Of a DNA stretch of 56,657 nt, positions 7,810 to 16,956 are shown piece after piece. The notes beneath the pieces were generated by a model. The model had not been told where the DNA came from. It saw only the letters and a program-made list of their open reading frames with translations, and ran no database searches. This DNA is from Streptomyces sp. A3M-1-3 (GTDB taxonomy: Bacteria > Actinomycetota > Actinomycetes > Streptomycetales > Streptomycetaceae): assembly GCF_024213665.1 (NCBI RefSeq), contig NZ_JANAVP010000040.1, positions 1-56,657 on the forward strand, given 5' to 3'. The number at the start of each line of letters is the position of its first letter. The stretch's first letter is position 1. Both the position numbers and the translations under genes were made by a program.

Positions 7810-8088
7810 GTGACTCCCGACGACCCGCATGCCGACAACCCGCATGTGTACGTCGGCGCCTACGTCCTGGGCGTGCTGGACGACGAGGACCTCGCCTGGT
7901 TCCCCGCCCATCTCGCCGAATGCGCCCTGTGCGAGGAGCTCGCCGCGGGCCTGTCCCGCGTCGGGCAGATGCTCGCCGACCTGGGACCGACACCCGGCCC
8001 GGCGGTCATCCCGCCCGGTGGACCACCGCGTCGCACAGTTCCTCGAGCGCCGACTTCGCATAGCACTCGGGAAGCGGCGCCAAAGTAG
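7810..8088 (+). pseudogene. truncated zinc-binding (ZAS-type) anti-sigma factor
   Basis: The first 60 residues match the N-terminal domain of Streptomyces anti-sigma factors: HADNPHVYVGAYVLGVLDDE followed by HLAECALC, which is the HxxxCxxC zinc-binding motif. Such proteins normally continue for 150 or more residues with a membrane helix and sensor part. Here the frame becomes Pro/Arg-rich and its last 83 bases lie antisense to the 3' end of the polyprenyl synthase gene, so the rest has been lost. The translation start is strong (GGAGGTGA seven bases before GTG), so a free cytoplasmic ZAS domain could still be made. No sigma factor gene is next to it. Confidence 0.7.
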
Positions 8089-9016
8089 CCCGCGCCTCCT
8101 CCGCGTACCGGATGGTGTCGCGGCGGACCTGCTCCAGGGCCGGATGGACCCGCAGCCGGCGCAGCACCTCGGCGAGCAGAGCGTCGTCCGCGAGGTCGCC
8201 GTCCAGCAGCTCGACCAGCTCCAGGTCGGCCGGGTCGCCGTGCGCGGCGGCCCGCGCCCGCAGGTGCAGGACCGGCAGCGTGGGGATGCCCTCGCGCAGG
8301 TCGGTGCCCGGCGTCTTGCCCGACTCGTGCGAGTCGGACGCGATGTCGAGTACGTCGTCGGCGAGCTGGAAGGCGGTGCCGAGCCGCTCGCCGTACTGGG
8401 TGAGGATGTTGACGACCGAGTCGTCCGCGCCGGACATCATCGCGCCGAAGCGCCCCGAGACGGCGATCAGCGAGCCGGTCTTGCCGGCGATCACGTCGAG
8501 GTAGTGCCCGACGGGGTCGCCGCCCTCGCGCGGGCCGGCCGTCTCCAGGATCTGGCCGGTGACCAGACGTTCGAACGCCTCGGCCTGGATGCGTACGGCC
8601 TCCGGCCCGAGGTCGGCCAGGATGTGCGAGGCGCGGGCGAAGAGGAAGTCTCCGGTGAGGACCGCGAGCGAGTTGCCCCAGCGGGCGTTGGCGCTGTCCA
8701 CCCCGCGGCGCACGTCCGCCTCGTCCATCACGTCGTCGTGGTACAGGGTGGCGAGGTGCGTCAGCTCGACGACCACGGCGGACGGCACGATGCCGGGCGC
8801 GTACGGGTCTCCGAACTGGGCCGCGAGCATCACCAGCAGCGGGCGGAACCGCTTGCCACCTGCGCGTACGAGATGCTGTGCGGCTTCCGTGATGAACGGG
8901 ACCTCGCTCTTGCAGGCATCGAGCAGCCCCTCCTCGACAGCGGCCAGACCGGCCTGGACATCGGTCTCAAGAGCCTGGTCCCGCACGCTCAGTCCGAACG
9001 GCCCGACGACGGTCAC
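8006..9016 (-). CDS. polyprenyl diphosphate synthase
   Basis: A 336-residue trans-prenyltransferase that extends allylic diphosphates with isopentenyl diphosphate to make the menaquinone side chain (inferred from the neighbouring quinone and complex I genes). The first aspartate-rich motif is DDVMD in LATLYHDDVMDEADVRRG (about residue 92), the second is DDVLD in QLADDVLDIASD (about residue 224). The substrate-binding GGKRFRP is near residue 53. GTG start with AGGAG eight bases upstream. Length is normal for the family. Confidence 0.92.
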   Translation of the reverse strand: MTVVGPFGLSVRDQALETDVQAGLAAVEEGLLDACKSEVPFITEAAQHLVRAGGKRFRPLLVMLAAQFGDPYAPGIVPSAVVVELTHLATLYHDDVMDEADVRRGVDSANARWGNSLAVLTGDFLFARASHILADLGPEAVRIQAEAFERLVTGQILETAGPREGGDPVGHYLDVIAGKTGSLIAVSGRFGAMMSGADDSVVNILTQYGERLGTAFQLADDVLDIASDSHESGKTPGTDLREGIPTLPVLHLRARAAAHGDPADLELVELLDGDLADDALLAEVLRRLRVHPALEQVRRDTIRYAEEARATLAPLPECYAKSALEELCDAVVHRAG

Positions 9017-9212
9017 GAGGGGTACTCCTGTCTGCTGACGATCACATGGATTGTCGACGTGTCGCTGCCATCACTCAAGTCAGCGTATCCGGTCCACTTT
9101 CGATCAACGTGAGCGCCTGCCCGTCACCTCACGCGCGCGGTGCGATCAGCCCCGGTATGTTCTTGATCAGCTCATACGATCAGGAGTAGGCCCTTTGCCC
9201 GAAGGTGACCAC

Positions 9213-11219
9213 ATGCCCAGGATGCCCAGGATCCGCACCGACTTCCCGTACGAGACGACCCACGAGGACGTCCGGATCCCCTTGCCCGACAGCACCAAGC
9301 TGTACGCCCGGGTGTGGCGTCCGGCGGTCGACGAGCCCGTACCGGCGCTGCTCGAGTACCTGCCGTACCGGCTGAGCGACTGGACCGCGCCGCGCGACTC
9401 GCAGCGGCACCCCTGGTACGCCGGTCACGGCTACGCGTCCGTACGAGTCGACGTGCGCGGGCACGGCAACAGCGAGGGCATCCCGGGTGACGAGTATTCG
9501 GCGGTGGAGCTCGCCGACGGCGTCGAGGTGGTCAACTGGCTGGCCGCCCGACCGTGGTGCAACGGCAAGGTCGGCATGTTCGGCATCTCGTGGGGCGGCT
9601 TCAACAGCCTCCAGATCGCGGCCCTCGCGCCGGAGCCGCTGAAGGCGATTGTGACCGTCTGCTCGACCGACGACCGGTACGACAACGACGTCCACTACAT
9701 GGGTGGCTCGGTCCTTGCCGTGGAGATGCACGCCTGGGCGGCCACCATGCTCGCGTTCGTCTCCCGGCCGCCCGACCCCGAGCACGTCGGCGACGCCTGG
9801 CGGGAGATGTGGCTGAACCGCCTCGAACAGATCGAGCCCTTCATCCACACCTGGCTCGCCCACCAGACCCGCGACGACTACTGGCGGCACGGCAGCGTCT
9901 GCGAGGACTACTCGGCGATCAAGGCGCCGGTACTGGCGGTGGGCGGCTGGCACGATCCGTACCGCGACACGGTCCTGCGCCTGGTCCAGCATCTGCCGGC
10001 CGACCGGGTACGGGGACTGATCGGCCCGTGGTCGCACCAGTACCCGGACCGCGGTCTGCCGCCGGGGCCGGCCATCGGCTTCCTCCAGGAGACCCTGCGC
10101 TGGTGGGACCACCACCTCAAGGGCGACGAGACAGGCGTGATGTCCGAGCCGCTCCTGCGCTCCTGGATCAGCGAGTCCCATCCGCCCGCCACGACCTACC
10201 CGGAGCTGCCGGGCCGCTGGGTCGGCGACGAGGCCTGGCCGTCCCCGCACGTGACCACGGTCCCGTACGCCCTCCAGGGCGCCCCCATGCCGGTGGACTC
10301 CCCGCAGCACACCGGCCTCGACTCGGGCCGGTTCTTCCCCTTCGGCAACGACGCCGACCTGCCGCCCGACCAGCGCGACGAGGACGCCCGCTCGGCCTGC
10401 TTCGAGTTCCCGGTGCCGCCGGACTCCCGTATCGAGATCCTGGGCCGCCCACGGGTCCGGCTGCGGCTGCGCTGCGACGTCCCGTCCGGCCAGGTGATCG
10501 CCCGCCTCTGCGACATCGCGCCGGACGGCTCCTCCACCCTGGTCACGCGCGGCGTACTCAACCTCTCCGCCCGCCAGGGCCGCGACCGGGCGGCGTCCTG
10601 GCCGCCGGGCGCGAGCGAGAACGTCGCCTTCGAGCTGAACGGCATCGGCCACGCGTTCCCGCCCGGCCACCGCATCCGCCTCGCGCTGTCCTCCGCGTAC
10701 TGGCCGTGGATCTGGCCGCAGCCGGAGGCCGGCGGCTGGATCCTGGACCCGTCGGCGAGCGTGCTCGAACTCCCGGTCCGCACCCCGACGACGGACGCGA
10801 TCACGTTCGAGGAACCCGAACAGGCCGAACCGCTGGGCGTGGTCATCCCGGCGACCCTGGACGAGCAGCGCCCCGAACGGCTGGTCGTACGGGACGTGGC
10901 CGGCGGTTCATGGCGCTTGGAGGTCGACCCGCGCTACGGCGGGACGCGAGTCTACCCGGACGGCCTGGAATTCACCGAGGACGCGCTGGAGACGTACACG
11001 ATCGAGGACCACTCCCCGCTCTCGGCGCGCACCCGCTCGGACTGGAAGATCCGCCTGCACCGCCCCGAGCTCGGCTGGGACACCCGGATCGAGACCCGCT
11101 CGGAGATCAGCTGCGACGCGGCCGACTTCATTACCTCGAACGAGGTCGTGTGCCGGGACGGCAACGAGGTCGTGTTCCACCGGACCTGGGAGAAACGCAT
11201 CCCGCGCACGGCCGGCTGA
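9213..11219 (+). CDS. CocE/NonD family alpha/beta hydrolase
   Basis: A 668-residue cytoplasmic hydrolase of the X-Pro dipeptidyl-peptidase (S15)/cocaine esterase family. The nucleophile motif is GISWGG (about residue 130), and the early VRIPLPDSTKLYARVWRP and DVRGHGNSEG are typical. The C-terminal 250 residues carry the jelly-roll domain of CocE proteins (LRLRCDVPSGQVIARLCD). The final 120 residues after VLELPVRTP are an extra beta-rich part. The start at 9213 follows AAGGTGA; a second in-frame ATG lies nine bases on. The true substrate, ester or peptide, cannot be told. Confidence 0.88.
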   Translation: MPRMPRIRTDFPYETTHEDVRIPLPDSTKLYARVWRPAVDEPVPALLEYLPYRLSDWTAPRDSQRHPWYAGHGYASVRVDVRGHGNSEGIPGDEYSAVELADGVEVVNWLAARPWCNGKVGMFGISWGGFNSLQIAALAPEPLKAIVTVCSTDDRYDNDVHYMGGSVLAVEMHAWAATMLAFVSRPPDPEHVGDAWREMWLNRLEQIEPFIHTWLAHQTRDDYWRHGSVCEDYSAIKAPVLAVGGWHDPYRDTVLRLVQHLPADRVRGLIGPWSHQYPDRGLPPGPAIGFLQETLRWWDHHLKGDETGVMSEPLLRSWISESHPPATTYPELPGRWVGDEAWPSPHVTTVPYALQGAPMPVDSPQHTGLDSGRFFPFGNDADLPPDQRDEDARSACFEFPVPPDSRIEILGRPRVRLRLRCDVPSGQVIARLCDIAPDGSSTLVTRGVLNLSARQGRDRAASWPPGASENVAFELNGIGHAFPPGHRIRLALSSAYWPWIWPQPEAGGWILDPSASVLELPVRTPTTDAITFEEPEQAEPLGVVIPATLDEQRPERLVVRDVAGGSWRLEVDPRYGGTRVYPDGLEFTEDALETYTIEDHSPLSARTRSDWKIRLHRPELGWDTRIETRSEISCDAADFITSNEVVCRDGNEVVFHRTWEKRIPRTAG

Positions 11220-11258
11220 CGCTGCCCGCGTACGGCGGGATCGGGCGGCCCGAGAAGC

Positions 11259-12074
11259 TCAGTGGAACAGCCGCTCCAGGACGACCGCCACCCCGTCGTC
11301 CTCGTTCGACAGCGTGATCTCGTCCGCCACCGCCATGAGCTCCGCGTGCGCATTGGCCATCGCGACCCCGTGGGCCGCCCAGTGGAACATCGGGATGTCG
11401 TTCGGCATATCCCCGAAGGCGATCGTGTGACGGCCCGAGAACCCCAACTCCCCTGCCGCCAGCGCCAGTCCGCTCGACTTGTCGATGCCCAGCGGTTGCA
11501 GCTCCACTGTGTGCTTGCCCGCCATCGTGACGTTCACCAGGTCCCCGACCACCGCCCGGGCAGCCCGCGTCAGTTCGTCGTCGTCCAGTTCCGGGTGCTG
11601 CATCAGCACCTTGTTGATGGGGGCGGACCACAGCTCGTCCCGGCTCGCCACCCGTACGGTCGGCAGATGGCTGTGCCACATCAGGTAGCCCGGACCTATC
11701 AGCATCTCGGCGTCGACGCCCTCGCGATTCACCGCCGCGTACACCTCGCCGATCTCGGCCTCGATCTTCGCCAGGGCCAGGTCCGCCAGCTCCCGGTCCA
11801 TCGGTACGGACGAGACCAGCCGGTCCGCCGCCGCGTCGTACACCTGCGCGCCCTGCCCGCACACCGCCAGCCCGCGGTAGCCGAGCCCGTCCAGCAGGTA
11901 CCGCACCTGGGGGACCGGGCGGCCGGTGACCACGATGTGCTGGGCGCCGGCCGCGCACGCGGTGGCGAGCGCGGCGCGCGAGCGTTCCGAGACCGTTTCC
12001 CCGCCGGATCCGCCGCCCAGCAGGGTGCCGTCCAGGTCAGTGGCGATGAGGGCGTACGCAAGAGTGGGGGTCAT
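11259..12074 (-). CDS. HAD superfamily (Cof-like) phosphatase
   Basis: A 271-residue cytoplasmic phosphatase. Motif I is ATDLDGTLL near residue 10, motif II includes VVTGRP (about 50), the Lys of motif III lies in the GIDKSSGLALA region (about 195), and motif IV is GDMPNDIPMF (about 220). The C2B-type cap between 80 and 190 marks Cof-like enzymes, which dephosphorylate sugar phosphates or cofactors such as pyridoxal phosphate. An ATG 12 bases upstream in frame is an alternative start. Confidence 0.88.
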   Translation of the reverse strand: MTPTLAYALIATDLDGTLLGGGSGGETVSERSRAALATACAAGAQHIVVTGRPVPQVRYLLDGLGYRGLAVCGQGAQVYDAAADRLVSSVPMDRELADLALAKIEAEIGEVYAAVNREGVDAEMLIGPGYLMWHSHLPTVRVASRDELWSAPINKVLMQHPELDDDELTRAARAVVGDLVNVTMAGKHTVELQPLGIDKSSGLALAAGELGFSGRHTIAFGDMPNDIPMFHWAAHGVAMANAHAELMAVADEITLSNEDDGVAVVLERLFH

Positions 12075-12200
12075 GGCGCGGGTCACGGCGACAAGGATGG
12101 CACTCCCGCCCCTGGCGGCGCCGACGTAACGTGTCGTCCAACACCGTGCTCACCGGGGGACACCGCCCCCGGCACCCGTGGAAAGGCAAGGCAGCACCCC

Positions 12201-13430
12201 ATGCCCGAGCAGAGCCCGCTCGACATTGCCGAGGGCGACCCCTTCGGCCCGCACAACCTCCCGTACGGCGTCTTCTCCCTGACGGACACCCCGGACGACC
12301 GGCCCCGGGTCGGCGTCCGCGTCGGCGGCCATGTGCTGGACGCCGGGGCGGCGGCGGCCGCGCTGGGCTCGCCGTACGGCGCGCTGCTCGCGCAGCCCAC
12401 GCTCAACCCGCTGCTGGCGGCAGGGCGTACGGCCTGGCGTGACGTCCGCCGCGCACTGACCGCGTGGGTCACCGTGCCCGCGCACCGGCCGGTGATAGAG
12501 CCGCTGCTGCACCCGCTCGCCGACGTCACGCTGCACCTGCCGTATGAGGTCGCGGACTATGTCGACTTCTATGCGAGCGAGCACCACGCCACCAACGTCG
12601 GCCGCATGTTCCGCCCCGACGGGGACGCCCTGACGCCCAACTGGAAGCACCTGCCGATCGGTTACCACGGGCGGGCCGGCACGGTCGTCGTCTCGGGCAC
12701 GGATGTCGTCCGCCCCTCGGGCCAGCGCAAGGCGCCCACCGACCCGGCCCCCGTCTTCGGCCCGTCGGTCAAGCTCGACATCGAGGCCGAGGTCGCCTTC
12801 GTCGTCGGCGCCCCCTCCGAACTGGGCAGCCCGGTGGCCCTCGCGGACTTCCGCGAGCACGTCTTCGGACTCTCCCTGCTCAACGACTGGTCGGCGCGCG
12901 ACATCCAGGCGTGGGAGTACGTGCCGCTCGGCCCGTTCCTCGGCAAGTCCTTCGCCACCTCCGTCTCGGCCTGGGTCACCCCGCTGGAGGCCCTGGACGC
13001 GGCGCGAGTGGCGCCGCCGGCCCGCGACTTCCCGCTCCTGCCGTACCTCGACGACTCGGCCGAGGAGGAGCCCGGCGGCTTCGACCTGAACATCGAGGTC
13101 AGGATCAACGGGCACGTCGTGGCCAACCCGCCCTTCTCGTCCATGTACTGGACAGCCGCCCAGCAGCTGACCCATATGACGGTGAACGGCGCGTCCCTGC
13201 GTACGGGAGACCTGTTCGGCTCCGGCACGGTCAGCGGACCCGAGGTCGAGCAGCGCGGCTCCCTGCTGGAGCTGACCTGGAACGGCCGCGACGCGCTGGA
13301 CCTGCCGGACGGCAAGCGGACGTTCCTGGAGGACGGCGACGAGGTCACGATGACGGCCTGGGCCCCCGGCCCGGACGGCACCAGGGTCGGCCTGGGCGAG
13401 GTGACGGGCCGGATCGTCCCATCGGCCTGA
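12201..13430 (+). CDS. fahA: fumarylacetoacetase
   Basis: A 409-residue enzyme that cleaves fumarylacetoacetate to fumarate and acetoacetate, the last step of tyrosine/homogentisate breakdown. Diagnostic stretches are DFYASEHHATNVGRMFRP (catalytic His/metal region, about residue 115), YHGRAGTVVVSGT, KLDIEAEVAFVVG with metal-binding acidic residues (about 195), LNDWSARDIQAWEYVPLGPF (about 230) and the TVNGASLRTGDLFGSGT end. No other tyrosine genes are adjacent. Confidence 0.93.
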   Translation: MPEQSPLDIAEGDPFGPHNLPYGVFSLTDTPDDRPRVGVRVGGHVLDAGAAAAALGSPYGALLAQPTLNPLLAAGRTAWRDVRRALTAWVTVPAHRPVIEPLLHPLADVTLHLPYEVADYVDFYASEHHATNVGRMFRPDGDALTPNWKHLPIGYHGRAGTVVVSGTDVVRPSGQRKAPTDPAPVFGPSVKLDIEAEVAFVVGAPSELGSPVALADFREHVFGLSLLNDWSARDIQAWEYVPLGPFLGKSFATSVSAWVTPLEALDAARVAPPARDFPLLPYLDDSAEEEPGGFDLNIEVRINGHVVANPPFSSMYWTAAQQLTHMTVNGASLRTGDLFGSGTVSGPEVEQRGSLLELTWNGRDALDLPDGKRTFLEDGDEVTMTAWAPGPDGTRVGLGEVTGRIVPSA

Positions 13431-13548
13431 CCCGCGATACGGACTGGATCCAGGGGCTGTACCGAGGGCGCGCCGGGCGGCCGGGTGCAAGTGGCGCAAA
13501 CTCTGGCAACCCCATGGCGCGGAAAGCGTCGGTATCGTCCGCGGCGGC

Positions 13549-13779
13549 GTGCTACCGCTCGACGACGCGATCGGCACCGGCTACCGGGTGTCGCGCAATA
13601 CCGTCCGCCAGGCCCTGGGCCTGCTGCGCGCCGAGCAGCTGATCGACCGTCTGCCCGGCGTCGGCACGGGTCGGATCATGCTGAGCCCGCGATGCCCTGC
13701 CGGCATCGGCGAGTGCGGGCCGCCCTCGCAACCGGTGGCGCCGCCATGCGAGGGCGCCCCGGCGGGCCTAGCGTGGTAG
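13549..13779 (+). pseudogene. GntR-type helix-turn-helix relic
   Basis: Residues 10-40 (YRVSRNTVRQALGLLRAEQL then PGVGTG) are the recognition-helix half of a GntR winged helix. The usual N-terminal helix is degenerate (LPLDDAIGTG in place of LPSERELA), no start codon with a ribosome site precedes it, and no effector domain follows. It reads as a fragment rather than an active regulator. Confidence 0.55.
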
Positions 13780-13827
13780 AGGTGTGATGTCCTCGTCTGG
13801 ATGTCCTCTGTCTGGCAGGAGGCTGCC

Positions 13828-14661
13828 GTGAGGTACTCGCAGATGCGTTGGCGCAGGGCGTGCGTGGGGCTGGCCGCGGCCGCGATGCTGGGCGTACCGG
13901 CGTCCACAGGGACCGCGTACGGCGCACCCGCTTTGCAACCGTCGTTCTCCGCGTCGTCCTCCACCGGTACCGACTTCCCCGAGCTCAGCCCGTCTGTCGC
14001 TGCGCGTCTGGACACCGCCATCCGGCAGGTCATGCGCGAGACAGGGGTGCCCGGTGTGATCGTCGGGCTGTCGGCCCCCGGAAAGGGGAGTTACGTCCGG
14101 GCCTTCGGCGTCGCCGACAAAGCCACCGGTGCACCCATGAAGCCAGATCTGTACATGCGGATCGGCAGCGTGACCAAGACCTTCACCGTTTCCGCCCTGC
14201 TCGAACTCGTCGACCAGGGCAAGGTGGGGCTGGACGATCCCATCGCGAAGTACATCGACGGAGTCCCCAACGGAGACCGGATCACCCTGCGCGACCTCGC
14301 GGGCATGCGCAGCGGGCTGTTCAACTACTCCATGGACGAGACTTCTTCAAGGCACTGACCTCCGACCCGAAACGACCCTTCACGCCACAGGAGTTGCTGG
14401 ACTTCGCCTTCAAGCACCCGGTGCAGTTCCAGCCCGGTGAGGAGTTCGAGTACTGCAACACCAACCTGATCCTGCTGGGGCTGGTGGTGGAGAAGACCGG
14501 CGGTATGCCGCTGCACGACTTCATCGAGCGGAACGTCGTGAAACCGGCCGGGCTGCGCCACACCGTCTTCCCGACCGGCGCCGAGTTCCCCAGCCCGCAC
14601 GCCCACGGCTACACCAAGCAGACCGCCTCCGGCAAGATCGAGGACTCCACGGACTGGAACC
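13828..14661 (+). pseudogene. serine hydrolase (beta-lactamase/DD-peptidase fold), 5' part, frameshifted
   Basis: This is the N-terminal part of a secreted penicillin-binding-protein-like serine hydrolase. GTG start with AGGAGG six bases upstream, signal peptide at residues 10-30, and the SxxK nucleophile in IGSVTKTFT. Frame 1 stops at 14358, but the sequence continues sensibly in another frame from 14341 (DFFKALTSDPKRPF, then YCNTN as the YxN motif). A single missing G after GACGAG at 14340 explains the break. The gene is then split at 14661 by the IS607-type element; its 3' part is at 16957-17357. Confidence 0.85.
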
Positions 14662-14890
14662 GTTCCTAATCAGTGAACAGGAGTGAGTCTTGGACCCACT
14701 GCCTGTCACTGCGCGCATCCCGAACGGTTTTGGATGCACTGGTCTCCCGCGTTCTCTGTTGTGTCTCCGTTCGGCGACGTGCATCGTGTGCACGCTCCGT
14801 GACGGAGGGGCGGGTTTCCTCGCACTCTCGGGTACCACGTTCGGCCTGGACGGTCCGATGCCCACGACGATCGCTCTGGTCGTCGTGGGG
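14662..14890 (-). ncRNA. candidate guide (omega/re) RNA at the tnpB 3' end
   Basis: The last 230 bases of the element contain a chain of hairpins: CCCACGACGA/TCGTCGTGGG (14861-14870 with 14880-14889), CTCCG/CGGAG (14795-14799 with 14803-14807), CGTGCA/TGCACG (14778-14783 with 14789-14794) and GCATCC/GGATGC (14715-14720 with 14732-14737). TnpB guide RNAs in other elements come from exactly this place. Here it would overlap the tnpB coding end, since the tnpB stop lies four bases from the element end. Confidence 0.4.
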
Positions 14891-16312
14891 CGGTGCCGTC
14901 CGTCGCCGGATCGGGTGCCCGAGGGCGCGTCGTCCGATCGCGATACCAGCGGCATCGTGACGGGACATCTTGCGGCGCGGGGCGGTCAGCGGCTTGCCCC
15001 AGTGCTGATCGCCCCACTGGGAGGTATAGGCCGGGTCCACGGCGACGATGGACAAGCCCATCTCGGCGGCCATCGACGCGAGCCGGGCTTTGAGCTTGCC
15101 GGTCGGAATGCCGGAGATGAGCTGCCGGAACCGCTTCCTTCGGCCGTGCTTCTCGCGGGTCTTCTCGGCGGTGAAGTCCAGATCCTCAATACCGATCGCG
15201 GTCACGCCGCACCGCTTGGCCCAGTGCAGGACCTGGGTGATGGTGTGCCGGATCTGCGCGTCACGGTGAGAGGCGGTGCCGGACAGGTCGTAGAAGAAGC
15301 GGCGCGGGTCACCGACAGGGTTGCCGTGGACGTCAAGCCGGTAGGCGGCGAAGTGGTCGGCGTTGGTGTCCACGCCGCTCATGCCCTTGGCGCGGGCCGC
15401 CTCCAGCGGGATGGTCTGGACGACGGGCCGTTGCCAGGATGCGGTCAGGTACCAGCGGCCCCGGCCGGTGTCCCGGTGGATTCGGTAGGCCACAGCCCGG
15501 TTGGCGTCGATCCGGTCGGCCCACTCCTGGCCCCGGTGCGCGAACGCGATCTTCGAGGCGAGGACGTAACGGCCGTGCTTGGCGTTGGCCAGGTGGGCGA
15601 GCGGGGCGGGCAGCTTGATACTGACCTCGCCGTCTGGGGTGACGCGGATCGTCTCGTTCCCGAACCGTTTGCCGGACTCCCCGTCAGCGGCGAGGAACCA
15701 GCGCTCAGCCTCCCACCGCGCCCGCCAGTCCGCCTCGGTGAGCTGCGCTCTGGTGAGGTTGTGCCGGGTATTCAGCAGGCGTCGGCCGCCCCGCACGACG
15801 TGCACAATGCCCGCTTCCCGCTCGGCGCGGGCCACGCCCAGGCGGTGTTCCAGCGTCGCCAGACGGCGGGACTTGTTAAACCACTCGCCCTTCGACCGGT
15901 ATCCGCCCGGAGCCCGCTTGGTGCCCTTCTCCCCGATGGGCTGCGACAGGCGGTGCATCAGGGTGCGCACACCGGCCTCAAGCGACTGGATGTGCGCGAG
16001 CTGACAACGGCGCGAGAGCGCCCACTGGTCATGGGTGGCCTTCGTGACCGACCCGGCCCAACGGGACGACGAGTCGGCGGTCAGGTTCCGCTTACGCGCC
16101 GCCCATGTGTCCGTGGTGTGGTCGTTGCCGTCACGGCATCGTGCTGCCAGGTCGCGGGATGCCAGATTCCCCAGGTGCTCACCGGCCAGCCGCAACACCT
16201 TCTCGTCCTCGGGTGTGAGGTGCTTGAGACGGTCGCCTATCGCGACACCGGACGGCCCGAGCGCGACGAACGGCGGGGCGATCTCCCGGAGCTGTTTCTT
16301 GCGCTCACTCAT
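14666..16312 (-). CDS. tnpB: TnpB-type RuvC nuclease of IS607 element, lacking the zinc finger
   Basis: A 548-residue protein. RuvC catalytic residues are visible: Asp315 in SGVDTNADHF, Glu376 in IGIEDLDF and Asp453 in SRHDAAGIAIG. Between the last two, the usual CxxC...CxxC zinc finger is missing: AYTSQWGDQHWGKP runs directly on to the third motif. TnpB proteins are RNA-guided DNA nucleases that help the transposon persist and are ancestors of Cas12. Residues 470-548 are a low-complexity Arg/Glu/Thr tail that may simply be translated guide-RNA sequence. The start ATG overlaps the tnpA stop by eight bases. Confidence 0.88.
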   Translation of the reverse strand: MSERKKQLREIAPPFVALGPSGVAIGDRLKHLTPEDEKVLRLAGEHLGNLASRDLAARCRDGNDHTTDTWAARKRNLTADSSSRWAGSVTKATHDQWALSRRCQLAHIQSLEAGVRTLMHRLSQPIGEKGTKRAPGGYRSKGEWFNKSRRLATLEHRLGVARAEREAGIVHVVRGGRRLLNTRHNLTRAQLTEADWRARWEAERWFLAADGESGKRFGNETIRVTPDGEVSIKLPAPLAHLANAKHGRYVLASKIAFAHRGQEWADRIDANRAVAYRIHRDTGRGRWYLTASWQRPVVQTIPLEAARAKGMSGVDTNADHFAAYRLDVHGNPVGDPRRFFYDLSGTASHRDAQIRHTITQVLHWAKRCGVTAIGIEDLDFTAEKTREKHGRRKRFRQLISGIPTGKLKARLASMAAEMGLSIVAVDPAYTSQWGDQHWGKPLTAPRRKMSRHDAAGIAIGRRALGHPIRRRTAPPHDDQSDRRGHRTVQAERGTRECEETRPSVTERAHDARRRTETQQRTRETSASKTVRDARSDRQWVQDSLLFTD

Positions 16313-16883
16313 CGGCGGCAGCCGCTTCCAGAGCCTTCCGAGCCCGGTTTTTCGCCGAACGCCGCCCGTACAGACGAGCACAGAACGAGGTCAGGACCTC
16401 GACCATGTCCCGTACGAGGTCGTCTTCGACTTCGCCGTCGTCCAGGACCACCAGGCGACGGCCGGTCGCGGCCAGCGCAGCCTCGACCAGTTCGACGTTC
16501 ATACGACCGAGCCGGTCTTTGTGCTCCACCACGACGGTGGTCACAGCCGGGTCAGCCAGCAGACGACGGGCCTTCGTCCGGCCACCGTTCATGCCCGAGG
16601 CGATCTCAGATTCGATCCGCACCACCCGGTGACCGGCCTTCGCCGCCCACTCGGACAGCCGGGCCGCCTGACGCTCCAGATCGTCCTTCTGATCATGCGA
16701 CGAGACGCGGGCGTACAGACCCACACCACCAGTCACGGAAGGTGACGAGTTCGCCTCGATGTTCACCAGGATCGTGCGCGGCCCCACACGCTCCGCAGGG
16801 ACCGGCAACGTGCCCTCACGGAACCAGCGATACGCGGTATGCGGATGCACACCGTTCGCTTTCGCCCACTCCTTGAGGTTCAT
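16305..16883 (-). CDS. tnpA: IS607-type serine recombinase transposase
   Basis: A 192-residue transposase. Residues 1-40 are a MerR-like helix-turn-helix (NLKEWAKANGVHPHTAYRWF). The resolvase domain follows with the catalytic Ser in LYARVSSHDQKDDLERQ (about residue 60) and an Arg-rich active-site segment EHKDRLGRMN (about 120). This order, DNA-binding domain before the catalytic one, is diagnostic of IS607. The start was set at the first Met of the helix-turn-helix; an upstream in-frame start 33 bases earlier is less likely. Confidence 0.92.
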   Translation of the reverse strand: MNLKEWAKANGVHPHTAYRWFREGTLPVPAERVGPRTILVNIEANSSPSVTGGVGLYARVSSHDQKDDLERQAARLSEWAAKAGHRVVRIESEIASGMNGGRTKARRLLADPAVTTVVVEHKDRLGRMNVELVEAALAATGRRLVVLDDGEVEDDLVRDMVEVLTSFCARLYGRRSAKNRARKALEAAAADE

Positions 16884-16956
16884 GCAGTGATCGTAACACC
16901 TACTAACAGGCCCCAATGCACACTAGAGTTGACTCAATCCAGAGCAGTTCCCCACC

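Larger units (their letters stand above)
14662..16956 (-). mobile_element. IS607-family insertion sequence in a serine hydrolase gene
   Basis: The element carries a serine recombinase (tnpA) and tnpB on the minus strand, overlapping by eight bases. I infer ends of 14662 and 16956 (2295 bp): joining the base at 14661 directly to 16957 restores the host frame as DWNPSWGWAAG, and both junctions then share the dinucleotide CC (GG on the other strand) at 14660-14661 and 16955-16956. IS607 elements have no terminal inverted repeats or target duplication and are reported to recombine at a GG dinucleotide. No inverted repeats are seen here. Confidence 0.82.

Noticed and set aside
14690..16876. A 728-codon plus-strand frame across the IS element
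   Set aside because: It is antisense to tnpB and tnpA, which have clear motifs; the product has no domain.
16883..16956. Terminal inverted repeats of the IS element
   Set aside because: The two ends share no inverted sequence, which is normal for IS607.
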